From: Endobugula sp047619205
Lineage (GTDB): Bacteria; Pseudomonadota; Gammaproteobacteria; Pseudomonadales; Cellvibrionaceae
Assembly: GCA_047619205.1 (NCBI GenBank)
Contig: JBLHJR010000034.1
Coordinates: 1 to 28,059, forward strand
Reading direction: 5' to 3'
Length of the DNA stretch: 28,059 nt
The notes beneath the pieces are model-generated. The model saw nothing but the letters and a program-made list of their open reading frames with translations, did not search any database and was not told where the DNA came from. Position 1 is the first letter of the stretch, and each line of letters opens with the position of its first letter. The position numbers were made by a program, and so were the translations under genes. This document shows positions 22,508 through 28,059 of this stretch, one piece after another.

Positions 22508-24131
22508 TATATTTAGCCTCCAGTGTTCGCAAAGCTAAGCGCGCAATATTTTGATCGCTAAAGGGCATTTTTTTATCGCCAATGAGCTGATAGTCTTCAT
22601 GCCCCTTGCCTGCGATAATAATGATGTCATTAACTGCAGATCTCTCAATAGTGGTGGCGATTGCCTGCTCACGATCGGAAATCACTTGATGTTTTTCAGC
22701 AATAAAACCCTGGCAAATGTCATCAATAATAGCTCGGGGATTCTCACCACGTGGATTATCACTGGTGACTACGACATGATCCGCATAACGCTCGGCAATT
22801 TTGGCCATCAAAGCACGCTTTTCTTTATCTCGATCGCCACCACAACCAAATACACACCACAATTTTTTTTCTGTAACCACTAGAGTATTTTCACTCAGCG
22901 ATTGCAGTACATTTTCAAGTGCATCTGGAGTATGGGCATAATCCACAATGACTTGTCGACCGCTACTATTTTCTATTAATTCCATACGACCAGACGCTGT
23001 AGTTAAATGCTGGCTCAAAGAAAGAATATTTTCGAAATCATCATTAGCACTAGCGTTATTATCAGCAATATAGAATGTACTCAACACAGCCAACAAATTA
23101 CTTAAATTAAACGCCCCTAACAAATGTGTTAACAGGGGATAAACACCCGAAGGTGTGTGCAATAAGGCTGAGGTAGAACTTGCTTTATAGCGAACATCTG
23201 ATAAGAAAAAATCAGCGGCAGAATTAAACACACTATAAGTCACTATACTCACGCAACTATTGATTTGGCTCATCAATTGCTCAGCATAGGCATCATCGAG
23301 ATTAATAACCGCATGCTGTAATGACGGTAGTGTAAATAACTGCGTTTTTGCCGCTGCATATTTCTGCATACTGCCGTGATAATCTAAGTGGTCGTGGGTT
23401 AAGTTGGTAAACACTGCCGTCGTGAAATCAATATCAGCAACACGCCCCTGTTCTAAACCATGAGAGGAGACCTCCATAACAATATTATGACTGCCTGCAG
23501 CCAACAATTCTGCACAAATAGCTTGCGTACGAATAGCATCTGGCGTTGTCATGCCGGTACTGATTAACGGCAAAACTGTGGCATGAGGATTATCCGATGC
23601 AAGTGAGCAACACCCATAACCAATGGTGCCTATAACACCCGAAACTTTTCCCGTTAACGCAGACAACTGAGCATATAATTGAGCGCAAGTGGTCTTGCCA
23701 TTGGTTCCAGTAATACCGACCACTGGCAACTCTATACTAGGGTGGTTATAATATTGACCCGCAATACAGCTTAAGTTTTTTTCCAATAACGGGATAGCAA
23801 TAACAGGAATATCCTGCTGACAACTTAGCATCAACTGCTCATCGTTTGAGTCAATAAAAATAGCGGCAGCACCTCGCTCAATAGCCTGAGAAATATAATC
23901 ACGCCCATGAACACCAATACCTTGCACCGCCACAAAGATATCACCGCGATTAATCTGACGACTATCAATAGACAAGCCAGAGACCACAACTTCGGCTAGG
24001 GTTTTTTTAATGCTTTCGTTCATACTTTCGCTCATACTCTCATCAACATTCACGCCAAAAGAGCCAGACAAATTTCTCCCCACTAACAACTGGGCCAAGG
24101 TCATAGAGCTGATAGTAGGATTATGTACCAT
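22500..24131 (-). CDS. murE: UDP-MurNAc-L-Ala-D-Glu--meso-diaminopimelate ligase
   Basis: MurE adds the third residue of the stem peptide. The DNPRGENP motif (near 458-465) predicts meso-diaminopimelate as substrate, as in Gram-negatives. It has 543 residues from ATG 24131, which overlaps the ftsI TGA as TGATG; a GTG one codon earlier is also possible. The ATP loop GTNGKTT lies near 142-148. The protein is somewhat long because of a Ser/Glu-rich insert near 31-44 (ESMSESMNES), encoded by a 12-bp tandem repeat. This insert falls in the N-terminal UDP-binding domain and is probably a surface loop. Confidence 0.97.
   Translation of the reverse strand: MVHNPTISSMTLAQLLVGRNLSGSFGVNVDESMSESMNESIKKTLAEVVVSGLSIDSRQINRGDIFVAVQGIGVHGRDYISQAIERGAAAIFIDSNDEQLMLSCQQDIPVIAIPLLEKNLSCIAGQYYNHPSIELPVVGITGTNGKTTCAQLYAQLSALTGKVSGVIGTIGYGCCSLASDNPHATVLPLISTGMTTPDAIRTQAICAELLAAGSHNIVMEVSSHGLEQGRVADIDFTTAVFTNLTHDHLDYHGSMQKYAAAKTQLFTLPSLQHAVINLDDAYAEQLMSQINSCVSIVTYSVFNSAADFFLSDVRYKASSTSALLHTPSGVYPLLTHLLGAFNLSNLLAVLSTFYIADNNASANDDFENILSLSQHLTTASGRMELIENSSGRQVIVDYAHTPDALENVLQSLSENTLVVTEKKLWCVFGCGGDRDKEKRALMAKIAERYADHVVVTSDNPRGENPRAIIDDICQGFIAEKHQVISDREQAIATTIERSAVNDIIIIAGKGHEDYQLIGDKKMPFSDQNIARLALRTLEAKYND
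24012..24043 (-). repeat. 12-bp tandem repeat inside murE
   Basis: On the minus strand ATGAGCGAAAGT and ATGAACGAAAGC are adjacent (24012-24035), preceded by a partial copy ATGAGAGT. The unit is a multiple of three, so it adds M-S/N-E-S residues without shifting the frame. Confidence 0.75.
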
Positions 24132-25912
24132 CACGTTAATGGTTCCACTTTATTTTTTCGTTTTTGACGTGGAACCTGTGCTTGCTTTACGCGCGATTTA
24201 GTCGGTGGCACTTGTAACAACTGCAAGCTACGCTCAACCACTCTAGCAAAAACTGGCGCAGCCACTTCTCCACCGTAATACTTCCCACGGCTAGGCTCAT
24301 TAACGACCACCACAGCAATCACTCGCGGATCATCGGCTGGAGCAAACCCAGCAAACAAAGAGGTATAGCGATTATCGGCATAGCCCTGCTTGCCGACCTT
24401 GTGAACAGTGCCCGTCTTACCCGCCACCACATAGCTATCAAGGTGTGCTCGCTTAGCAGTCCCGCCGGGTAACACAACGGTCTTCAACATGCTCACCACT
24501 TGAGCCGCAACCTTTTCATCAACAACAGACTCAGATTCTGGCTTACCCTCTAGCTTTACTATTGAAACAGGCTTTTTATTTCCGCCATCGGCAATCACCG
24601 AATAAGCTTGCGCTAATTGCAGAGCCGTTAATGTTAAGCCATAACCAAAAGAGAAGTTTGCCTGAACAATAGGCTGCCAACGCGCATGGTTAGGCAACAA
24701 CCCTATCGATTCCCCAGGAAAACCCGTGCCCGTACTTTGCCCTAAACCTAAACGAAAAAACATATCACGAATATCGCTCGCCTCTAAATCTAAACTGATT
24801 TTTGTTAAACCTACTTGGCTGGACTTGGTAATAATTTTTGTTACATCAATCCGACCATAATTAACCGGATCTAATAAGGTTTTTTTACCCACTTTAAAAT
24901 AGCCGGGGTTAGTGTCTATTATTGTTTTAGGGGAATAACGACCGGTTTCTAACGCCGTCATAATGGTTAATGGCTTCATTGTCGAGCCAGGCTCAAACTG
25001 ATCGGTAATCGCCCGATTACGCAGCGCACTAGTGTTCAAATCGCTGCGATCATTAGGATTAAATGATGGTTGATTCACCATTGCTAACACCTCACCCGTT
25101 TTCGCATCCAGCAACACCATCGAACCTGATTTAGCGCTGTGAGCCTTAACAGCAGCCTTTAATTCTCGGTAGGCCAAATACTGCAAACGCAAATCAATAC
25201 TTAACTCGATATCCTTTCCTGGGGCCGCAGTCTCTAGAAGTGCTACATTTTTAATGACGCGACCTGACAGGTCTTTTAACACTTGCTTGCGACCAGGGGT
25301 TCCTGTCAACCATTCGTCATAAGCAAGTTCCAAACCTTCCTGCCCCTTATCATCAACATTAGTAAAGCCAACAAGATGAGCTGCCACTTCACCAGAAGGA
25401 TAGAAACGCTGATACTCTTGCTTACCGTAAACACCCTTTATTTCCAAGCTCAATATTTGCTTTGCTAGCGCTGGCGCCAACTGACGACGCAAATACATAA
25501 ACTCTTTATTGCGATAGCGCTTTAATCTTGCCACCAACTTAGCTGGCTTTAGGCCCAGCTCTTTTGCTAGCAAAGGCCATTTTTCTGATGCCGCTAGTAA
25601 CTCCTTGGGATTTGCCCACAATGAAACAACTGGCGTACTTATTGCCAAAGGCTCACCATAACGATCAGTGACCACACCGCGATAAGCAGGAATCGATTCG
25701 GTACGCAACGTTCGAGCTAAACCTTGATTTTGTAAAAATTCAAAACCCCTATAAGTATCTGGCAATACTTGCAATTTAATCAAGTGCCACACCAAAGCGA
25801 TAGCTAGCAACAACAGCAACCCGACGACACCATAAAATCGCCAGCGATAAATTTTCGCTGTATTTTCTCCGCCAGCACCTAATTTACTCACTAATGGCTT
25901 ACTCACTGACAC
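24131..25912 (-). CDS. ftsI: Septal transpeptidase FtsI (PBP3)
   Basis: FtsI is a monofunctional class B penicillin-binding protein that crosslinks septal peptidoglycan with FtsW. It has 593 residues: cytoplasmic tail, one transmembrane segment (about 26-45), a pedestal domain (about 70-225) and a transpeptidase domain. The active-site nucleophile is Ser310 in STMK (310-313), the second motif reads SSQ (364-366) where Escherichia coli has SSN, and KTGT is at 499-502. The start is GTG at 25912, overlapping ftsL by 14 nt. A GTG two codons later (25906) has a better placed GGTGAG and is a real alternative. Confidence 0.96.
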   Translation of the reverse strand: MSVSKPLVSKLGAGGENTAKIYRWRFYGVVGLLLLLAIALVWHLIKLQVLPDTYRGFEFLQNQGLARTLRTESIPAYRGVVTDRYGEPLAISTPVVSLWANPKELLAASEKWPLLAKELGLKPAKLVARLKRYRNKEFMYLRRQLAPALAKQILSLEIKGVYGKQEYQRFYPSGEVAAHLVGFTNVDDKGQEGLELAYDEWLTGTPGRKQVLKDLSGRVIKNVALLETAAPGKDIELSIDLRLQYLAYRELKAAVKAHSAKSGSMVLLDAKTGEVLAMVNQPSFNPNDRSDLNTSALRNRAITDQFEPGSTMKPLTIMTALETGRYSPKTIIDTNPGYFKVGKKTLLDPVNYGRIDVTKIITKSSQVGLTKISLDLEASDIRDMFFRLGLGQSTGTGFPGESIGLLPNHARWQPIVQANFSFGYGLTLTALQLAQAYSVIADGGNKKPVSIVKLEGKPESESVVDEKVAAQVVSMLKTVVLPGGTAKRAHLDSYVVAGKTGTVHKVGKQGYADNRYTSLFAGFAPADDPRVIAVVVVNEPSRGKYYGGEVAAPVFARVVERSLQLLQVPPTKSRVKQAQVPRQKRKNKVEPLT

Positions 25913-26216
25913 TCACCATTACAACTTGCCCTATAGTTGGCACTTGCATTATTAGCTTTTCAGTGGCAACTTTCTCTATGCGTCCATAAGATGCCCAAGC
26001 ACTCTCCTCTAGCAAATATTTTCCCCACTCGATCTGCAACTCATCCTGCTGAATTCGCAGCACTTCTAACTCACTAAATTTATTCCGCGTATCATGCGCA
26101 GAATAAATAATAGATAAAGCAGACACTATTGCCAGTAACCACAACAACATCGCCCACAAAATTTGCTGACGGTGAATATGTTTTTTCTCTGACCTTAGTG
26201 CACTTTTCATAACCAT
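25899..26216 (-). CDS. ftsL: Cell division protein FtsL
   Basis: FtsL is a small bitopic divisome protein that pairs with FtsB by coiled coil and helps activate FtsWI. It has 105 residues from ATG 26216: a basic cytoplasmic tail (1-18), one transmembrane helix (about 19-37) and a periplasmic heptad-like helix (about 42-75). The ATG lies one base after the rsmH stop. A second ATG two codons later (26210) and an in-frame GTG far upstream (26261) are alternatives, the latter unlikely because it lies inside rsmH. Position between rsmH and ftsI supports the call more than sequence, since FtsL is poorly conserved. Confidence 0.9.
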   Translation of the reverse strand: MVMKSALRSEKKHIHRQQILWAMLLWLLAIVSALSIIYSAHDTRNKFSELEVLRIQQDELQIEWGKYLLEESAWASYGRIEKVATEKLIMQVPTIGQVVMVSVSE

Positions 26217-26217
26217 C

Positions 26218-27150
26218 TCAAGCAATTTTTTCCGCGACGCGCATAACAGCACTGCGTGCACGAGGGTTATAATCTACTTCTGTTTTACTCGCCTTAATCA
26301 CTTTGCCCAGACTGCGCAAACGCTTATTTAATTGCTCGTCCATCACCGGCACGCCTTTAGGTAAGGGATCACCTTTCACTTGCTGTCGAATAAAACGTTT
26401 TACTCGACGATCCTCTAAAGAGTGAAAGCTAATCACTACCAATCGCCCGCCTACTGCCAGCACATCCAACGCTTGCTCCAACACATCATCCAAATCTTGC
26501 AGCTCATCGTTAATAAAAATTCTGATCGCCTGAAATGCTCTAGTGGCCGGATGCTTACCCTTTTCCCAAGCAGGATTTGCCTCGGTGATAATTTTGGCTA
26601 AACGCTGGGTCGTTACTATAGGCTCTATGGATTGCTCTTCGACGATAGCCCTTGCTATTCGCTTAGAAAAACGCTCCTCTCCATATTCCTTCAGCACACT
26701 GGCAACATCTACTTCTTTCGCCTCGCACAACCAATCAGCTGCCGTTCGGCCCCGGCTAGTGTCCATGCGCATATCGAGGGGGCCGGATTTCATAAAACTA
26801 AAACCTCGATCAGCCTCATCCAATTGTGGAGAAGAAACGCCCAAATCCAAAAAAATACCGTTAACACTACCTAGCTCACCAAGTTCATCCAACCACGTCT
26901 TCATTTGCGCAAAAGAACCGTGCTTAACAAAAAAGCGTTCATCACTGCCAAATCGCTGCTTAGCCTCATCTATGGCCTGCACATCTTTATCAATAGCCAT
27001 CAGCCGAGCGACGGGCGATAACTGCTTTAATATTTGCGCTGAATGGCCTCCACGACCAAATGTGCCATCGACATACAGGCCATCAACATCAGTAATTAAT
27101 GCATCGACCGCTTCAGTTAATAAAACGCTTAGGTGTGACGCTTGATCCAT
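26218..27150 (-). CDS. rsmH: 16S rRNA m4C1402 methyltransferase
   Basis: RsmH (MraW) methylates N4 of C1402 in 16S rRNA using S-adenosylmethionine. It has 310 residues from ATG 27150. The SAM-binding loop VDGTFGRGGHS is at 27-37. LDLGVSSPQLDEADRGFSF, MRMDTSRG and the C-terminal FHSLEDRRVKRF and NPRARSA segments are characteristic. A TTG two codons upstream extends the frame but overlaps the mraZ stop; ATG is preferred. The ATG lies two bases after mraZ. Confidence 0.96.
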   Translation of the reverse strand: MDQASHLSVLLTEAVDALITDVDGLYVDGTFGRGGHSAQILKQLSPVARLMAIDKDVQAIDEAKQRFGSDERFFVKHGSFAQMKTWLDELGELGSVNGIFLDLGVSSPQLDEADRGFSFMKSGPLDMRMDTSRGRTAADWLCEAKEVDVASVLKEYGEERFSKRIARAIVEEQSIEPIVTTQRLAKIITEANPAWEKGKHPATRAFQAIRIFINDELQDLDDVLEQALDVLAVGGRLVVISFHSLEDRRVKRFIRQQVKGDPLPKGVPVMDEQLNKRLRSLGKVIKASKTEVDYNPRARSAVMRVAEKIA

Positions 27151-27152
27151 GA

Positions 27153-27596
27153 TCAAAGCGCCAGATTTTGCATGCCCTCAGGCATTATTTCATCATCAAT
27201 GGGAGCATCTATATAGCGAGAAAACTCGTCCTCACACCAAAGCTCCATACTCTTACCCTGCCCCACTAACATCAACTTTTTCTCCATCCCTGCATACTCT
27301 CTTAATGTTGGCGGCAACAAAACACGGCCATTAGAATCAAGCTCCAAAGGCGAGGCATGCCCCATCAATAGCAACTTGGCACGACGTGAAATTTTATTAA
27401 AACTAGGAAAGGCTTCAATCTTTGGTAAGATTTCCTGCCATTGCGGCTCGGGAAATACGTGTAAACAGCGGTTTTCAGTATGCGCAGTCACAACAACACG
27501 GCCACCGCAAACTTCCTGCAATAGCTCACGGACACGAGTGGGTATAGCTATACGCCCCTTCGCATCCATATTGATTGAATGACTACCGTAAAACAT
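27153..27596 (-). CDS. mraZ: Transcriptional regulator MraZ
   Basis: MraZ is a DNA-binding protein with two SpoVT-AbrB folds that represses its own dcw promoter. It has 147 residues. The first domain (about 5-50) has NMDAKGRIAIPTRVRE and the second (about 80-125) has LDSNGRVLLPPTLRE. It is the first gene of the operon. ATG 27596 is preceded by GGGGAGG at slightly long spacing. Three repeats matching its expected operator lie just upstream, so autoregulation is likely. Confidence 0.97.
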   Translation of the reverse strand: MFYGSHSINMDAKGRIAIPTRVRELLQEVCGGRVVVTAHTENRCLHVFPEPQWQEILPKIEAFPSFNKISRRAKLLLMGHASPLELDSNGRVLLPPTLREYAGMEKKLMLVGQGKSMELWCEDEFSRYIDAPIDDEIMPEGMQNLAL

Positions 27597-27640
27597 CTAT
27601 CCCACTACCTCCCCAGAAATCACCGAATTAAAACAAAAAA

Positions 27641-27664
27641 CCCACAATTTACTACTTTTCACCA
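27641..27664 (-). promoter_or_regulatory. MraZ operator (three boxes at 10-bp period)
   Basis: On the minus strand TGGT, TAGT and TGGG occur at exactly 10-bp steps (27661-27664, 27651-27654, 27641-27644). This agrees with the helical-period TGGG-type repeats known for MraZ. They lie just downstream of the -10 element, so bound MraZ would block the start of transcription. Confidence 0.7.
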
Positions 27665-27673
27665 CATTGCTAC

Positions 27674-27701
27674 ACTATATTCCGCCAAGAAACAAAGTCA
27701 A
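27674..27701 (-). promoter_or_regulatory. Sigma-70 promoter of the dcw operon (Pmra)
   Basis: TTGACT (27696-27701) and TATAGT (27674-27679) are separated by 16 nt on the minus strand, a strong sigma-70 match. Start of transcription is expected near 27666, giving a leader of about 70 nt that contains the MraZ boxes. Confidence 0.7.
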
Positions 27702-27930
27702 GCGAAGTTGGTGCAAACTGTGGCGAAAAACAGATGATTTGCGGCTAAATTTCAATAAGATACAGGGATCAAGCGAGGTGAACTGAGGGTTTGCCAGTTA
27801 AAACAAGACGATAAGAGGGGGAGTTAAAGTAAACTATTAAGTGTGATACTTTTTGTTCATTTAAAACTGATATTTTGAGACAGGAATGTCATAAAGAGGC
27901 CCCCACAATAAAGCAAGGAGAAAGAAAATT
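27702..27930. other. Spacer between rnpB and the mra promoter
   Basis: No gene or clear structure is seen in these 229 nt. The rnpB terminator should lie near 27880-27930, but I cannot identify a convincing hairpin with a T-run. Confidence 0.4.
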
Positions 27931-28059
27931 GGAGTTGGCCTGTAAGCCGGGTTCTGTCGTGGACAATCATTCATCTACGATGCACGTCACCATACATCTT
28001 TAGCAATCTACCCGAATCCAGCGCGGGTCACGCTTTATACTAATAAAAGTAAGTGGATT
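27931..28059 (-). ncRNA. rnpB: RNase P RNA, 3' part (cut by window edge)
   Basis: The minus strand contains the conserved 3' half of bacterial RNase P RNA: GATGAATGATTGTCCACGAC, then AGAACCCGGCTTACAGGCCA. This is nearly the same as the Escherichia coli 3' end (GACAGAACCCGGCTTA). RNase P RNA is the catalytic RNA that trims the 5' leader of tRNAs. The 3' boundary is estimated at 27931; the 5' part lies beyond base 28059. rnpB directly before mraZ is also the arrangement in Pseudomonas. Confidence 0.93.

Overview
The window carries a Gram-negative, gammaproteobacterial division and cell wall (dcw) cluster, all on the minus strand. Reading along that strand from high to low coordinates, the order is rnpB (cut by the window edge), mraZ, rsmH, ftsL, ftsI, murE, murF, mraY, murD, ftsW, murG, murC, ddlB, ftsQ, ftsA, ftsZ, lpxC, an M23 peptidase, secA and argJ. 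Four indications suggest a Pseudomonas/Cellvibrio-like marine gammaproteobacterium: rnpB next to mraZ, the lpxC - M23 peptidase - secA - argJ order, the DNPR meso-diaminopimelate motif of MurE, and the GSNAKST P-loop of MurD. The genus cannot be fixed from this sequence.

Region 27597-27930 holds the mra promoter (TTGACT-N16-TATAGT) and a three-unit, 10-bp-period MraZ operator. From mraZ to murC the genes are tightly packed and often overlap (TGATG, ATGA, 8 to 20 nt overlaps), so they are probably translated as one coupled operon that makes UDP-MurNAc-pentapeptide, lipid I/II and the septal synthase FtsW/FtsI. ddlB, ftsQ and ftsA follow. ftsZ is separated from ftsA by a 146-nt spacer with a perfect 12-bp inverted repeat. 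lpxC sits behind a 356-nt spacer with a strong hairpin and an extended -10 element. The peptidase and secA have their own spacers, and argJ closes the block.

Below argJ (about 1-3500) the character changes to AT-rich accessory DNA. Four unrelated minus-strand genes are each followed by an attC-like recombination site: a 3-TM protein, a second small membrane protein, a protein with a HEPN-type RNKLAH motif, and a KAP-family P-loop NTPase. The first cassette is almost textbook: it begins G|TTAGGCAC and its own attC begins with the exact complement GTGCCTAAC. No integrase gene is visible, so this is an integron cassette array without integrase (CALIN-like), or part of a larger integron running off the left edge. 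KAP ATPases (PifA family) and HEPN proteins are repeatedly linked to phage exclusion, so a small defence-type cassette island beside argJ is the most interesting content. The defence role is inference.
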